Shown here: in pieces, positions 11,217 to 24,544 of the stretch
How the letters are laid out: each line of letters opens with the position of its first letter
How positions within the stretch are numbered: position 1 is the stretch's first letter
Assembly (NCBI GenBank): GCA_965644295.1
Contig: CBFFRP010000078.1
Span: 229,303 to 293,302 of the forward strand
Direction: 5' to 3'
Length of the DNA: 64,000 bases
Origin: Paraphysomonas bandaiensis
Taxonomy: Eukaryota; Chrysophyceae
Translations under genes and position numbers: made by a program
The notes under the pieces: model-generated
Told to the model about the DNA's origin: nothing
Databases searched by the model: none
Seen by the model: the letters and a program-made list of their open reading frames with translations, nothing else

Positions 11217-13386
11217 ATGGGTGCTACTGTATCTGTAGTAGATAATCATACATATTATATCAATAATCATATAAATAATGATATAATAGAAGAATTTATA
11301 CATGATCGTATTCTATCTGTATCACAAAAAATGATTAAAAGTAAAAGTGCCCCATATAAACCTGATAAAAATATATATCAAAATGGGACAGTGAAAGAAA
11401 CTGTTAGTTTAAAAAATTTAGCTACACGACATCATTCTCGTCAAAGAAATACATATGTTGATTCAACATCTATATGTTATATGGGAAAAAGTGGATATTC
11501 TCTTAAATTACAGACACCATATGAACCGAATAATACTTCCTTACATGCAATTTCAGAGAAGCCACAGAAAAAAACGAAACCTACTTTAAGGTTACAAATT
11601 AATGACGATGAAGACTGGATTCAAGTATATATTATGTTTCTTTTGAATTGAATTTACAGTTGATGTAGGTCTCAGATGACGAGCTGGATGCCACTCTATC
11701 ACCACACAATTTTAAGGGGGTTTCATTGGGAAGCCCGGACATGGTGCTGGAGCAGTCGTACATGGCGACCCAGTCCGGTGAGTGTGTTTGTTACATGCGT
11801 GTTTATTTTAGTGGTCTTGCAGGAACGCTGTTCGTTAAGGGCTTCTGTGAAGGTATTGGGATGTATGGGCTTTCGTCAGACGTACCTTCAGTTCAGTTGA
11901 CCATGCGAGAGCGGTTCGTTGTTCTGTGCACACTAGGGAAGGGAGCTGGTGGGGTAGTCTACAAGGCTCTTGATATTGTAGATAATAGACTCGTAGCGCT
12001 CAAGATGGTACCACTCTTTGAAAGGTGTGATGCGGTGTTGGATAAGCACGTCTTTATGCATTTTGTGCCTATATTAGTATATGTATAGCGGTGCCAGTGT
12101 AACAATGAAGTTTTGTAGGGATAAACGACACCAATTTGTAAGAGAGCTTTGTACATTGTTTGGGCTGCTACGTGCCAAAGAACAGGAGTACCAGAGTACA
12201 ACTGACAGCTCTCGGATCAACCTTTTGAGTGCAGTCAAGTCCACCGCAAGTGGTGTTGTCAAGCCTGATTCACTATGCGAGAAGATTTCTCCTTCGGGTT
12301 CGGAGCCATTGTATCCACATCACTATATAGTTGACTTTTACGACGCATACAGGTGGGGATAATTTGGCAATTAGGATAGTTCACTATTTAAATTTGTTTT
12401 TCAGTGATATGGAGGAGGGTGGTGTTGGGCTTGTGATGGAGTACATGGACGGTGGGTCCCTACAAGATGTTGTTGAGAGTGGGGGATGCCGGAGTGAAAC
12501 CGTCCTTGCCAACATAGCTCTGCAGGTGCTTGTAGGCTTAGAATTTTTGCATAGTTGCAATCAGATTCACCGCGGTATGTTTTTGTGGGGCTTTATTTCC
12601 ATGCTAAAGTTAATACTAACAGATATCAAACCTGCAAATCTTTTGATAAATCAAAATGGTGAAGCTAAAATCTCAGACCTAGGAATCCTTCGCCAGTTGT
12701 GTCCTGAAGAGATTACTGATAAAATGCACCGCGCGAACACCTTTGTTGGCACAACGGTATATATGTCACCTGAACGCATGGAGGGCATTGAATACAGCTA
12801 CTCCAGCGACATTTGGTCGTTTGGACTGTCACTTCTAGCAATTGCTACTGGCGAGCTCCCGATCGACTTAGGGCGAGACTTTTTTCAACTGCTTCACACT
12901 ATCCGTGACGGCCCCGGCATTAATTTGCCGCCAACGGAGGATTGGAGCGGGGAATTCAGGCACTTTATATCTCAGTGCCTCCAACCTGACCCAGATCAGC
13001 GTGCAACAGCGACAGAACTTCTGAAACACCCCTTCATACTTCTCGCTTGTCCCGAGGAACCTGAATATAATCAGAAAGTATTGAAGTCGGAATTACAGTC
13101 TATTATTCACTCCTTATGCTCACATTTAGAAGCCTTGCGCTTAGAGTCTATTGAGGTGTTATCCCGATGTGGGAGCTCTCAGGATCAGAAACATGAAGAT
13201 GTAGAAACTAAATCGGTTTCAGAGATAGCGCGTGAAGTATTACTTGGTGTGGACACAAAAGATACGAGCGGCTCGGTACGATTGAATCAATTAGCCCATC
13301 AGTTACACCTTACACCAAATGTAGCCTATGAGATAGTTAATGATAGTTTGACCACGTATAGGTCAACTAAACATGTAGAATCGTAG
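11217..13386 (+). CDS. MAP2K-like protein kinase with long N-terminus, internal insert and DLG instead of DFG
   Basis: Six exons join in frame (11217-11624, 11669-11777, 11823-12024, 12119-12352, 12405-12574, 12623-13386), giving 628 residues. The N-terminus MGATVSVV fits an N-myristoylation signal. About 190 residues precede the kinase domain: LGKGAGGVVYKA loop, VALKMV lysine, hinge EYMDGGSL, catalytic loop HRDIKPANLL, SDIWSFGLSLLAIATGELP. The magnesium-binding motif reads SDLGILRQL, so the usual DFG phenylalanine is Leu; the Asp is kept, and DLG occurs in some active kinases. An insert of about 60 residues sits between the alpha-C region (VRELCTLFGLLRAKEQEY) and the HHYIVDFYDAY strand. About 105 residues follow the domain and end RSTKHVES. 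Membrane association via myristate is inferred, not shown. Confidence 0.88.
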
Positions 13387-14998
13387 CTTTCTGTGCAATT
13401 TGGCAGTGTGGCTTTTAGGCGCACGAATGTAAATATAACCATAGAGTGGATGTATACAATGCTTCAGATATCAGAAATGTGACAGAAGGTAATTGACTAG
13501 ATAAATGACACCAAACAAGAAAGCAAGCTATGTAGATATAAACTACAGGCCACAAGTGTGAGCGTGAAATGAGTAAACGTAAACACTCTTCATACTCCTA
13601 AGGTCATGTATATAATACTTGCGCGAGGAACCAGTACCTGAATGAACATGACTCAGCCGTAATCTTGTAGTGCGTGTCTGTACTCAACGTATCTATCCTA
13701 TACAACACAGATTAGAGTTTCTTCGGGATATAAAGGAAAAACTATATCCTATATCTCAAAAACTCTTAACTTCATATATTATAGTATATATCAAATACCA
13801 GTAACACCTCATGAATGCCATTCCATTAATGGGTGCCCAGTTCCCGGAAATTATAATAATACCATCAATGATTAATGGCTCACTACTAATTATAAGGCTA
13901 ATAGTATATCGTCCTGCACTCAATTTTTAAGCGAGGCGAAGAGCTCGAGACTAGGGGCGATCAATGGGGTCTATACATACAACATGATCAATGGGAAAGG
14001 CAATTGTACTAGATTGACTAAACACAATAAATCTCAAAATTTCTAAAATAGCTACAGCAACCAATGTACCCCTACTACCAAAAGGTAGTGAGGTATTGAA
14101 ATTTGTACATAAGTATTATGATGAATGTGAAAAATTGTAGTCATCCGAGATTTCTTGTTGTCATTTTGGCGTCATCACATTTATGTACATCAAGCTTTAC
14201 ATTTATGTAAATCACAGTGCGCATTTGTGAATAATATGAGGCACATAATCCTGACAAGCACGACGTGAACCAAACCTTGAAGGGATTGGGTGTCCCTGCC
14301 CGTTATCGCCTTAGTGTACAGCATCAGATGTGCCATTTGAATTCTCCAGCAAATTTCTTGACGTATTGTTTCGAAGTCCAGGTTAAGAAGATATATACAT
14401 CATATATCACTATCATTTAGCTTACATGATAGTTACGTCCACCTCTCCACACCCCAAACGGCAGTAACATGTATAGATTGCGTATAAATGATAAACAGTT
14501 TCTGAAGAATTAGGAGTATGGAAACTTAAGTAGTCAGCCTACAAAGAAAGCGAGGAGACATTTGACAATTAATGAATATGCCTCGACAACTATAATGGTC
14601 ATTAATGCTAGATAATAAATATTGACAGTGTATAAGATCGTGCCTATCTAAGATCGTATATGAATGATAAGTGAGATTCATCATAATTTATAATATAAGC
14701 ATTGAGTACACTGTAGATACGCAATGCTGCAATAATTAGTGGTAACAATCACGAGACATATTATATGTATCACGAATAAGCTAGTATACGACTAAATTCC
14801 TAAATGTATAACTCTGTACTCTGAGTACCCTTTGGGGTGTACCACCACACAGTTTCATAATATTATTCATAGAAAATATAAACATTATGTGATACTAATA
14901 GCAATATTTTTCCCCAGCAGAGCATTTAATCTTCAGCGTTAATTAAATTGTGTTGAAACTACAACTCAACATGATAAACTTGCTACAACGTCAGATGG
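13387..14998. other. Intergenic, 1.6 kb, convergent gene ends
   Basis: This lies between the 3' end of the second kinase and the 3' end of the SGNH-type gene. AT-rich, without coding potential in either strand that I can support. No repeat family shared with the rest of the window was seen. Confidence 0.4.
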
Positions 14999-16955
14999 CT
15001 ATGGAAGAAGTAAGTACGAGACCATTATGCGGTCGTCAGTAGTCGCCAGAACTGTCAAGACATGTTCTCCTACAGGCAGTTGATCATCAATGTCAACACA
15101 TAGCCAAGATTGGGAGTCTTTGGGATGTTTCTGCGTATAAGTCAACCTCCTTGCAGTTTCCTTCTTGAACGAAAACGAGTCCTTATCTTTGACATTTTCA
15201 GTCAGATAAAGTTCAGTATCACATTCCCAGAAATTCTTAAACCCCTTCGGAACTTTACCCCAATTTCCTGGTGGTTGGCAAATAAATGAATTTCCTGGCG
15301 CTGTGACCTTCGCTGAAAGGGAAAGCGGACCACTTTCTTTGTTACCGTACAACATGTATTTGAAATCGCGATACCCTTGAGATTTTGCTTTCTTGATGAT
15401 ATTAGGGTCGGTGAGCATCTCAAATATGGCCAACTCAAACCCCTTTGACCCATCATTGTTGCGTAAAACCAAACTCTCTAGAGAAAAGTCATCATTAGCC
15501 CGAGGCTGAAAAGATGTGTAACACTGTACACCGTTATACGGGGACGGATATATTGGTGCGGGAGGAATGTGATGAACCTCGGCTTTGATGTGTTTTTCGA
15601 CCAGCGCCTGAAACCCTTCCAGATTTTGATCCGAGTGCGAGAGAATTGTGTTGATGGCGTCTTTGAATATAAGCAACCAAAAAAATGAAAAATGAGCTGC
15701 GCGTAGTTCATGTCCCAGTTTACTAGGGTGCCAGGGTGCAGAACAACACCCCCAGTCTGGGATATAAGGGCCATGACACTTATATTCTTCGTAATGCCCA
15801 TGATTCCAGACCTTGACACAAACTTAACTTTAATTCATATTATAGAATAAATATAATACTATATTTAATATACATACATTAACTATTTCATAGGACCATG
15901 TATATTGTCAATGGAATCACATAAGTAGATAACATGGAATACATATTATCCATCTTATACATTGCACATACCTGAATTCCAGCCCCTCTATACTTATCAA
16001 TAACATCTACTAGTACGTTCCAATGTTGTCTAACAGCACCTTTGTTGACCTCAGCCGCTATATCCTATAAATATACAATGATAAACTCGGAAAAGGTGCA
16101 AAAGTAAACTGGGAGCATTATATAAATACAATAGCACAATATATTAGAAATATAACAAACCAACATGTGCTATCGGGCGGTAAGTGTGCTGCGATTTACA
16201 TACCTTTGGCACAGTCTGTAGCAATTTGAAACTAAATTTATCTTCATCTGTTACCTTCACTGGCTTCTTCTCTTTGCATTTGTCTTCACGCCAATTAGGC
16301 ATAAAAGAATTTGAAAAAACTACAACGGGACGAGATTTTAATTTCATTGCTTGGCGAACAAACTGTTCAAAGAGGTCTTTCTTTCGGAAGTCTCCGGCAT
16401 CGCAATTGAAACTCTGTTCCCAATGGACGATATCCGCATCAGAACCCGCAAAAGCATTAACACATAAATCATAGGGTAAGCACGGATTATTGCCAAGTGC
16501 AACATTGCGTGAGTTGATTTTAATATTCACTGCTTCAAATGCAGGAGCCATTAATCGACCAGTACGTTCAGTAAATGTAAGATTGAATGGTGTATCATGT
16601 CCAGCAGTAACAGAGGATCCCATCCAACTAATTACCAATTCATTATTGTTATTCTTCAATAATCCTTGAAGTATTTTACTTTGAAATTTTACTCTATTTA
16701 TATCACATTCTTCTATTAATACAATCTATAGATAGATAAAGGGACATACCTGAGAGTGTCCCAACTGGAATGAGGCATAGCAACACTTTTTAAAAATTTT
16801 GGATAGTCTTGAATTTTCCATCTATTTGATATCATATCAATCGTTTGATCAGTCATATCTAATGCATGTTGTAACTGATTAATAATATGATGATCAGTTG
16901 CTATGATAACATAATTAAATATTAATATATATAATAGTGTATATATAGATATCAT
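14999..16955 (-). CDS. Secreted SGNH-hydrolase-like protein
   Basis: Four exons join in frame (16955-16750, 16678-16204, 16064-15972, 15811-14999), giving 528 residues. The start ATG opens a hydrophobic signal peptide (MISIYTLLYILIFNYVIIA). The serine block reads SWMGSSVTAGHDTPFN, matching the GxSxTxG nucleophile region of SGNH/GDSL-fold esterases. It is followed by CVNAFAGSDADIVHWEQSFN, the region expected to carry the oxyanion-hole residues. A later cysteine-rich block, CHGPYIPDWGCC followed by APWHP, is typical of a protist/algal SGNH-like family. The C-terminal part looks like a beta-rich domain (LPVGEHVLTVLATTDDRIMV). A role in acyl or carbohydrate-ester hydrolysis in the secretory pathway or outside the cell is inferred. 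The substrate is unknown. Confidence 0.78.
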
Positions 16956-17177
16956 GAAGATGAATAGATAGATATATATACAGGTGGAATATAAGAGTAG
17001 AGTGTATTGAGATCAATGGATTGTATGAGATTACAGGGGTATGGATATGAATGATTTGTAATAGAGATTAATGTGATATCATAAGGGTGATTAGGGTGAT
17101 ATCTCTGTAATCGTGAATATGGTGGCTTATATGCAACAAGTTTTGTGACAAGTGGTAGGAATTATAGGCATATATAC

Positions 17178-17313
17178 GTATCGGCATTTTTCGGAAATAA
17201 ATTGAAACAGAAAATTCTATATATTACTGCAATGCAATTACGGATGGAATACAGATAATTATTGTCTCAATATTAGAGGCATCTTTGAACAAAAATATAT
17301 AGGATGCCGATAT
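17178..17313. mobile_element. MITE family 2, copy 1
   Basis: It begins GTATCGGCATTTTTCGG and ends AGGATGCCGATAT, giving short terminal inverted repeats around TATCGGCA. The interior (GGAAATAAATTGAA ... GATAATTATTGTCTCAATAT ... GGCATCTTTGAACAAAAATA) is shared with 17512-17637 and 27018-27166. About 136 bp, non-coding. Confidence 0.75.
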
Positions 17314-17511
17314 GTATATATATATACAGTATGTATATGTGTGTATATGGATGTGTGTGTATACGTATACTCTATGTTGCATATGTGTATGTCGTATGTC
17401 TGTCTGTACAGTGGTATATGGTATATGTAGATGTGTACACACTGCTGTATATATAGTATATGGTATACCTCTGGTTCTATACAGCAGCACCAGCAGCAGT
17501 GCAAATCTCTA

Positions 17512-17637
17512 TACGGGAATAAATTGAAGCAAAATTCTTCTATATAGCTACAATACAACTACGGCTGGTATACAGATAATTATTGTCTCAATATTAGAGG
17601 CATTTTTCAACAAAAATATACAAAGGATGCTGATACG
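17512..17637. mobile_element. MITE family 2, copy 2 (left end degraded)
   Basis: It shares GGAATAAATTGAAGCAAAAT, GATAATTATTGTCTCAATAT and the right end GGATGCTGATACG with the other copies. The left terminal repeat is missing or replaced by microsatellite sequence. It lies about 200 bp from copy 1 in the same orientation. Confidence 0.65.
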
Positions 17638-17835
17638 CTTGTTAATATCATCCATCACACAACTGTATCCATAACAAACACTCTCTCTATATATACGGAT
17701 TACAGATCTTAATAATTCACATTACAAGTCTTCTATATACCACACTCTTAAGTATACTCTACACTGTCTACTGCTCCACTGTACATACATATGAGGGTTA
17801 CTACACTCTATAATATACATACACATACAAAGCCA

Positions 17836-17867
<32 letters not shown>

Positions 17868-19195
17868 CATGACTAGAGTGTATATATAGAGAGTATAGCA
17901 GATCACATTACTTTGTTTTTCTCAACTAATCTTCATTAGGGACTCCTGTTGAGTGTATGTATCACTTTACAGTCAATTGAATACTACTATATAGAAGCTT
18001 ATATCGATGTGTATTATGTAACTGCAATGCGAAATAGAAGACGGAAGGTAGTTTCCGACGTAGCAGATTTTATATACAATGTGCTGTATATACATGTTGG
18101 CTGGTTGTAAAGGTGCATTATTTCTATTGAGTTCATGCTGTGAGAATTTCCAGTATATATAAATAGTAACTTTGTGTTACGGTTAATCCCCTTCTTGAGG
18201 CAAAACCTCTCAACCTATCAACTTGATTTGGTTAAGGGTATCACTGACCCCTTCAACAACAGTCCTCTTCAGCAGATTCAGACTGAGGATCACATTGGAC
18301 CGACATGGAGACTGCTGAATGACATTGATAAGTCGATCTTATATGCCCAAACCAATTGGTGTAACAAATATATGCAGTGTCACTGTAAATAGTTATCAGT
18401 ATACCACGCTTAGGGCTAAAGTAGAAACTACACGAGGCAATGACACTAAAGATGAATCGTCGAAAATAATGAAATGGACGGAATGGAACAAAGAATCACA
18501 CTCCTCGCCCACACTCCTCGCCCACGTTTGATGATATATTTGTGCTTTGGTAGTACCTCTCGTGGATTGTCAAAGTATGTTGATGAATATAATATGAATT
18601 TGTGAAAGCAGATAGTGTGGAGAAAGTTATAGTATTTCAGGGTTAAGGGTTAAGATAGTGACCCTAATGTACTATTGTACTATTCCATAATAATTTTTTG
18701 GTTTTTAAGGAAAAGGTGATAACTTGTATATTGAAAGAAATGCTTTGTTTCATATTGCAACTTTGATTACAAATTAATCCATTCTACACATCAAGCAATA
18801 GAAGTTCGGTATTCTGTATTCTCACTTAGAATACTTCAATAATCATCATATAAGGGATTATAGCATTAATAAATACTTCGATATCAACTTTAGCCATTTA
18901 GTATGAAAAAAATATCATAATTTAAGTGGGCATTGTTACATAACTAAACTACCATGAAGCAGATTTACTATTTCCGACAGGTTGCATTATATCTTATGTC
19001 TTATCTTGACTTCTACTTCCATGAATCAGTTTCATGAAATTAGTCACAAAATATTTCTCTTCTTATATAGTTAGTATTTAGTATAACACACAGTGTTCAA
19101 AATATACCACGGGGAATGGTGCTAATAAATAAGAATAACAAAATACTGGCCTAGAATTGCGCATTTCATCTAACTAGCAAATACAAAGCATGTAG

Positions 19196-20702
19196 TTAAT
19201 ATCTCAGATCAATGTCAACAACAGGAATATCATCATCTTCATCGTCCTGCTCATATGAGTACTGCTGCTCTTCCTCACCATATTCATCATCACCATCTTC
19301 TGATATTCCTTGGCTTGGTGTTCTCATCAGAGAAGGGTTTTGATTATTACCTTGTATTCCTGCGTTCGACACGCTACTGTGAGACCTTAACATGCGATTT
19401 TCTGGCAATTTATCGTCATGTACACTCATGCTAGAAGCTTGACGACGAAAAGGTATAGAACTACCACCCATAGTAGCATTACCGGAGCTGTTGGTAGAAG
19501 TACCATTAGTAACATGTGTACTACTGTTGTCATATACTTTGCTATAATACGGGTCGTAAGCATCATCGTAATAGTTGTTGCCTTCATACCCATGTGGAGG
19601 CGACTGGGATTGCGAGAAGTGATTTTGATGTGGTGTTTTCAAATTCCGTTGTTTTCGCAGTGAAGTGGTGAAATCGTCATTATCTGAAGTTGCCCTAAGT
19701 ATACGACATTAAACGTAATAGGTTCCATAAATATGTAACCATAGAGCGAGTATAGGGACCAAACTATACAATCTGCAGTGCATGAAGCGACCTAGATGCC
19801 TACATAGCAGGTACTGTATATCGCTACACCAGCGCTACCTTCTCATTATTTCAGAAAATGTTGGGCCTGCGAAAGACTTCTCCGTTGAAGGGACACCTGT
19901 CCGTCCTACAAAATTATACCTCAGTTCATGTTGCTACAGAAAGCATGGCGGAATCACCACTACAGGTCGTACCGTTGCGTTGAGAGACTCTATTGAATGA
20001 TTCATTAATCGCCTATTCATTAAAGGCGATAGATTAGAACAGACTAGAATAAAATACAATTTCACCTTTTTCGCACTCAGTTTTTGCTTGTTATTCGGAG
20101 AAGCTTTGAGCGCGTTTAACTTCTTGTTGAGCGAGGCTACATGATCTAATAGATAAAGAGGTTAAATATATAAGAATATCAATACAGTAGACAACAAAAA
20201 AGCCAATATAAAAAGACAAATATTCCTATTCATCTTCATTGTTGTGCAAATACAAGCCTCAAATACACATACTTCGTAGTTTAGCTATGACGTCATCAGA
20301 TCTATCCTTTTGATCAACTAATCTCTCTTCCAATTCTCGTTTTTCTAGTATCAGTTGTTTGTTAGTTGCCTTCAAACGTGAAATTTCTTCACTTAATTGC
20401 TGAACATGATTCTCTAACTCGATTCTTACATCTGGCCTCTCAAATTTAGGTGCTAATGTTGCAATATTAGGCTATATATACAGTATATATACAGTTAGTA
20501 GTTTAATGTATAATAAAATATATAATATTACTTTAGTTGACATATATGCTGATGATATATCACTTGATTGATGTCCATATGAGGATCTCTTATGACTACT
20601 CTGATGGGATTCATTCTCTGATCTTGAGGGTATATCAGGTTGTTTAGAGGCTTGACCACCTCTAATCTTCATTAGAAGTGAATGTGGATCAAATGAGTCC
20701 AT
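19196..20702 (-). CDS. Coiled-coil protein with acidic tail, function unknown
   Basis: Five exons join in frame (20702-20532, 20471-20273, 20145-20066, 19933-19839, 19694-19196), giving 347 residues. The start is MDSFDPHSLLMKI. Residues about 60-145 form a strong coiled coil (VRIELENHVQQLSEEISRLK, then a second Lys/Glu/Leu heptad stretch). The C-terminal 165 residues are low complexity: Asn/Ser/Gly-rich, with a Tyr/Asp-rich patch (NNYYDDAYDPYYSK), then a Glu/Asp-rich acidic stretch ending VVDIDLRY. No enzymatic domain is visible. Such proteins are often centrosomal, ciliary or scaffold components, but nothing here decides it. Every intron has GT-AG ends, which makes the model reliable. Confidence 0.7.
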
Positions 20703-20889
20703 AGATGATGTGTATAAGATAGTAAAACTAGTAATTTATGTATATATGGGGGTTGTTTAAGATTATATCAACTGTTATATTAGTAGGAACAGTAGTGTAT
20801 ATACAGTGCAGTATATGTATATGTATATCTATATGTATATATAGTGTACATGTGTAGAGAGGACGATAGCATATACATATATAGGTGTG

Positions 20890-20920
<31 letters not shown>

Positions 20921-20989
20921 TGTAGATACGCTGAAGCAATTCCTAGTAGTTCATACGTAGTATACTGTGCATATACGATACAGTATATA

Positions 20990-21109
20990 CTATAGATAAA
21001 TCTCGTCTCCAAACTCAAAAACTGAATTTTTTTCATCAGCAAGTGGTGTAAGTGGTTTGAAAGTTGCTGTGAGTGTACTGGTATGACGTGGTGATGATGA
21101 CTTCGTTTT
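20990..21109 (-). CDS. Possible terminal exon of a small gene, head-to-head with clpB
   Basis: After an acceptor (TTATTCCAG) a 40-codon frame runs to a stop with unbiased composition, unlike the surrounding microsatellite DNA, and ends VFEFGDEIYL. A candidate first exon is 21260-21246 (ATG, phase 0, donor GTATAA), which would give only about 44 residues. The true gene may differ or may not exist. Low confidence; reported because the frame looks coding and it would share a promoter region with clpB. Confidence 0.25.
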   Translation of the reverse strand, partial: KTKSSSPRHTSTLTATFKPLTPLADEKNSVFEFGDEIYL

Positions 21110-21321
21110 CTGGAATAAAACACGCAGTCAATAATAAGAAGAATAATATGAAGTTTTATGTATAGATTCTATCTGATTGGTTTAAACAATGAAGTCACTT
21201 CAACTTCTACTTGCAGTTCGACTTCTATTTAGATGAGAATTATACATACATCATGGTCATAATTACATGAACATTAACAAGATTAAAGTCTTATTAAAAT
21301 TTATATAATAAAGTGATTAAA

Positions 21322-23991
21322 ATGAGTATGAATAGTGAAAGTTTTACTGAAAGATCAGCGGAGTTATTAAATGCTGCAATTGATTTAGCTAAAAGTTATG
21401 GAAACTCTCAATTGTTACCAGCTCATTTGGCTCTGGCTATGTTACAAGATGACAGTAAACTAGCATCTAATTGTCTGAAACGAGCTGGAGGGGATCCTCC
21501 AATGGCTGCAGAAGCAATTCAAAGGATTATACAGAAAGCTCCATCTCAATCCCCTCCACCACAATCTGTTCCTGCATCATCTGATTTTACTAAAGTGATT
21601 GTAGAGGCTGAAAAAGTACAAAAAAAGCTTGGAGATTCACATATGGCTGTAGATCATCTTTTACTTGGGCTATGTGTAATCAGGGACATACAGAGTGCCT
21701 TTGGTGTTAGCAAGAGTGCTCTTGAAGATGCAGTAAAGAGTCTACGTGGTAATCGAAAGGTCACTTCTCGTACTGCTGAAAATACCTACGACGCGTTGTC
21801 CAAGTATGCTCAAGATCTAACTGCTGCAGCGGAGAAAGGTGCTCTCGATCCCGTTATTGGTCGAGATGACGAAATTCGTCGGGTTATAGGTGTTCTTGCC
21901 AGACGCAGAAAAAATAACCCTTGTCTTATCGGTGAACCTGGGGTTGGTAAAACAGCAATTGTAGAAGGCCTAGCACAAAGAATATTAAAGGGAGATGTTC
22001 CTGATTCCCTGCAGTGTCGTCTTTTTTCACTTGATATGGGGGCTCTTATTGCTGGAGCAAAATATCAAGGTGAATTCGAGGAACGACTTAAAGCTGTGTT
22101 GCAGGACATTGAAAATGCGGAGGGAAATATTATCTTATTTATTGATGAGCTTCACCTCGTATTAGGAGCAGGGAAATCATCTGGTGCAATGGATGCTGCG
22201 AATTTACTCAAACCTATGTTAGCCCGAGGGCTCTTGAAATGCATTGGTGCTACAACCCTGGAAGAGTATAGAAAGTACATCGAGAAGGATGCTGCATTTG
22301 AGAGACGCTTCCAGCAGGTGTATGTCGGCGAGCCCAGTGTGGAAGACACAATATCTATTCTTCGTGGTCTCAAGGACAAGTATGAAGTTCACCATGGAGT
22401 TCGCATACGTGATTCTGCATTGGTATCAGCCGTGAAGCTGTCCAACCGGTACATCACTAACAGACAGCTTCCTGACAAGGCCATTGACTGCATTGACGAG
22501 GCATGTGCAAGCGTCCGCGTGCAGCTTGATTCTCAACCAGATGTTATTGATAAGCTCGAGCGGAAGCGACTACAGCTAGAGGTTGAGGAGCGTGCACTTA
22601 GTAAGGAGAAGGATAAGGGTTCTATTCAGCGCTTATCCGAGGTTCAGGCAGAGTTATCTAGGGTTCATGACGAATTGAGACCTTTGCTAGCTCGTATGGA
22701 CATGGAGAGAGAGAAGGTCCGAGAGTTGAATGAGCTTCAGCAAAAGCTGGATGGACTAAAGTTCAAGCTCCAGGATGCTGAACGCAAAAGAAATATGGAT
22801 ATTGCTGCCGATCTCAAGTACTACGCCATCCCTAGTGTTGAGGAGGCAATTAAGAAGGCGAAACGAGCTCTAGACGAGCAACAGAGACGTGAAATGGAAA
22901 TGGAAATGGATGGAACCGGAGCAGGAAAGCTGGTAATTGACGTAGTGGGCCCAGAACAGATATCTGATGTTGTATCTCGCTGGACTGGTATCCCTACCAG
23001 TAAGCTCTCTCAGGCCGAAAATCAGCGCCTTCTTAATCTTCCGGAGACACTTCGTGCCCGCGTTGTGGGGCAAGAGGATGCAATAGATGCCATATCTGAT
23101 GCTGTTTTACGGTCAAGATCTGGCATGTCTAGGCCTACCCAACCACTGGGGTCCTTCCTATTCTTGGGTCCCACTGGCGTTGGAAAGACCGAACTGGCTA
23201 AAGCCCTGGCCGGTGAGCTCTTCGACGATGATAAGCATGTGGTTCGTATTGATATGTCGGAGTATATGGAGGAGCATAGCGTGGCAAGGCTTATTGGGGC
23301 TCCGCCAGGTTATGTGGGACATGATGAAGGTGGTCAACTAACAGAAGCTGTTCGACGACGCCCGTACAATGTTGTTCTGTTTGATGAAATTGAGAAAGCA
23401 CATCGCAACGTTATGAATATTCTTTTGCAAGTACTTGATGACGGGAGGTTAACCGACTCCACCGGTAAGACGGTTGACTTTACAAACACAATTATCATCC
23501 TTACATCCAACATCGGAGCGGAGTTGCTGTTAACCTCCGGGGCTAGTGGTGGCATCTCCGATTCGACCAGAGAAGCAGTAATGAAGCAAGTCAGAGGTCG
23601 TTTCCGTCCTGAGTTTTTGAATAGACTGGATGACATTATTATGTTCAATCCATTGGGTCTGCAGCAGTTGCGTCATATTGTAGATATGAATCTACGTTTA
23701 ATAGCCTCTAGGCTTGTGGATAGAGATATCCAATTAGCAATGGATGACTCGGCCATAGATTTTGTACTGCAGCAATCGTATGATCCCGCATATGGCGCAC
23801 GGCCACTTCGGAGATACATGGAAAAGCATTTGGTTACCAAAATCAGTCGTGGTATGTTTGCTGGTACCATTCCTAATCACAGCAAAGTACTTATCAGTTC
23901 CGACGACACTTTAAATACACTAGCGTTCACTGTTGCACGCAATGAAAATGCGGGGCATACTGATGATTCGATGAGTGAAGATGTGTTCTAA
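21322..23991 (+). CDS. clpB: ClpB/Hsp101 AAA+ disaggregase
   Basis: A single-exon gene of 889 residues. ATG at 21322 is the first Met; the frame upstream is a few codons only. Domains in order: Clp N domain with the two-fold repeat ([20 protein letters not shown] ... DHLLLGL, residues about 5-145); NBD1 with Walker [14 protein letters not shown] and Walker [15 protein letters not shown]; the middle coiled coil ([20 protein letters not shown] onward); NBD2 with Walker [20 protein letters not shown], Walker [12 protein letters not shown] and sensor [12 protein letters not shown]; and the C-terminal D2-small domain ([15 protein letters not shown]). It uses ATP to extract proteins from aggregates with Hsp70. 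No N-terminal targeting peptide is seen, so it is probably cytosolic. The missing introns and richer codon use in the middle suggest strong expression. Confidence 0.97.
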   Translation: MSMNSESFTERSAELLNAAIDLAKSYGNSQLLPAHLALAMLQDDSKLASNCLKRAGGDPPMAAEAIQRIIQKAPSQSPPPQSVPASSDFTKVIVEAEKVQKKLGDSHMAVDHLLLGLCVIRDIQSAFGVSKSALEDAVKSLRGNRKVTSRTAENTYDALSKYAQDLTAAAEKGALDPVIGRDDEIRRVIGVLARRRKNNPCLIGEPGVGKTAIVEGLAQRILKGDVPDSLQCRLFSLDMGALIAGAKYQGEFEERLKAVLQDIENAEGNIILFIDELHLVLGAGKSSGAMDAANLLKPMLARGLLKCIGATTLEEYRKYIEKDAAFERRFQQVYVGEPSVEDTISILRGLKDKYEVHHGVRIRDSALVSAVKLSNRYITNRQLPDKAIDCIDEACASVRVQLDSQPDVIDKLERKRLQLEVEERALSKEKDKGSIQRLSEVQAELSRVHDELRPLLARMDMEREKVRELNELQQKLDGLKFKLQDAERKRNMDIAADLKYYAIPSVEEAIKKAKRALDEQQRREMEMEMDGTGAGKLVIDVVGPEQISDVVSRWTGIPTSKLSQAENQRLLNLPETLRARVVGQEDAIDAISDAVLRSRSGMSRPTQPLGSFLFLGPTGVGKTELAKALAGELFDDDKHVVRIDMSEYMEEHSVARLIGAPPGYVGHDEGGQLTEAVRRRPYNVVLFDEIEKAHRNVMNILLQVLDDGRLTDSTGKTVDFTNTIIILTSNIGAELLLTSGASGGISDSTREAVMKQVRGRFRPEFLNRLDDIIMFNPLGLQQLRHIVDMNLRLIASRLVDRDIQLAMDDSAIDFVLQQSYDPAYGARPLRRYMEKHLVTKISRGMFAGTIPNHSKVLISSDDTLNTLAFTVARNENAGHTDDSMSEDVF

Positions 23992-24544
23992 ACTTCGAAT
24001 AGTCTGAACCGAAAATTTTCCCTAAAGTAGAGTAGAAGCCGCTCTAGGTGAAGGACTATATGAGTCATGTGCCTTTTCTTGTAATATAGCATATTAGCAG
24101 TATTAATAATCAGAAATGCATTGAACTGTTTAATATCTCTTTTAGCATTAGTCATCTCCAGTGAACTTTAGTTTAGTTTATGTATCTAGAGCATTTATTT
24201 ATGACATATGATGGTATATATTATTTATTATATACTAGCTACCAGACTTTACAATCTCGTAGTCAACAACAAAAGGAGAAATTTAAAAGAAAGAAATGCG
24301 TTAAAATTAAATATGATGATGAATACGTAAACATACCAGAAAAGTATGTCTTAACAAGGCCAAATTTTATGCTGCACCATAGAGTGCCACCTACATTTAT
24401 AGTCCTACCACATATCCACTGTTTATCTACTCAATATAACCTAACAAACATTCATAATGCACAACATTCTATATCACTATCTAGCTTCTATTTGTGGACA
24501 GAGCACTGAAGGCTTCCAGCAGCGACACACAGTATAAAGTAAGC
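23992..24544. other. Intergenic between convergent clpB and paralogue A
   Basis: A 0.55 kb AT-rich gap. A frame at 24180-24509 is open but has no family resemblance and lies in the 3' flank of both genes; I do not call it. Confidence 0.4.

Larger units (their letters stand above)
16956..19195. other. Intergenic, 2.2 kb, with MITEs and microsatellites
   Basis: Contains two copies of a TATCGGCA-ended MITE (17178-17313, and about 17512-17637), TATA/TATG-rich microsatellite DNA at 17310-17480, and a CATA run near 17836-17866. Frames at 18174-18531 are short and unsupported. No gene identified. Confidence 0.5.

Noticed and set aside
18174-18531. Two overlapping frames that look vaguely like polyprotein fragments
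   Set aside because: Short, frame-broken, no recognisable reverse-transcriptase or protease motif, and no repeat partner in the window.
24180-24509. 109-codon frame between convergent genes
   Set aside because: AT-driven composition, no homology, located in overlapping 3' flanks.
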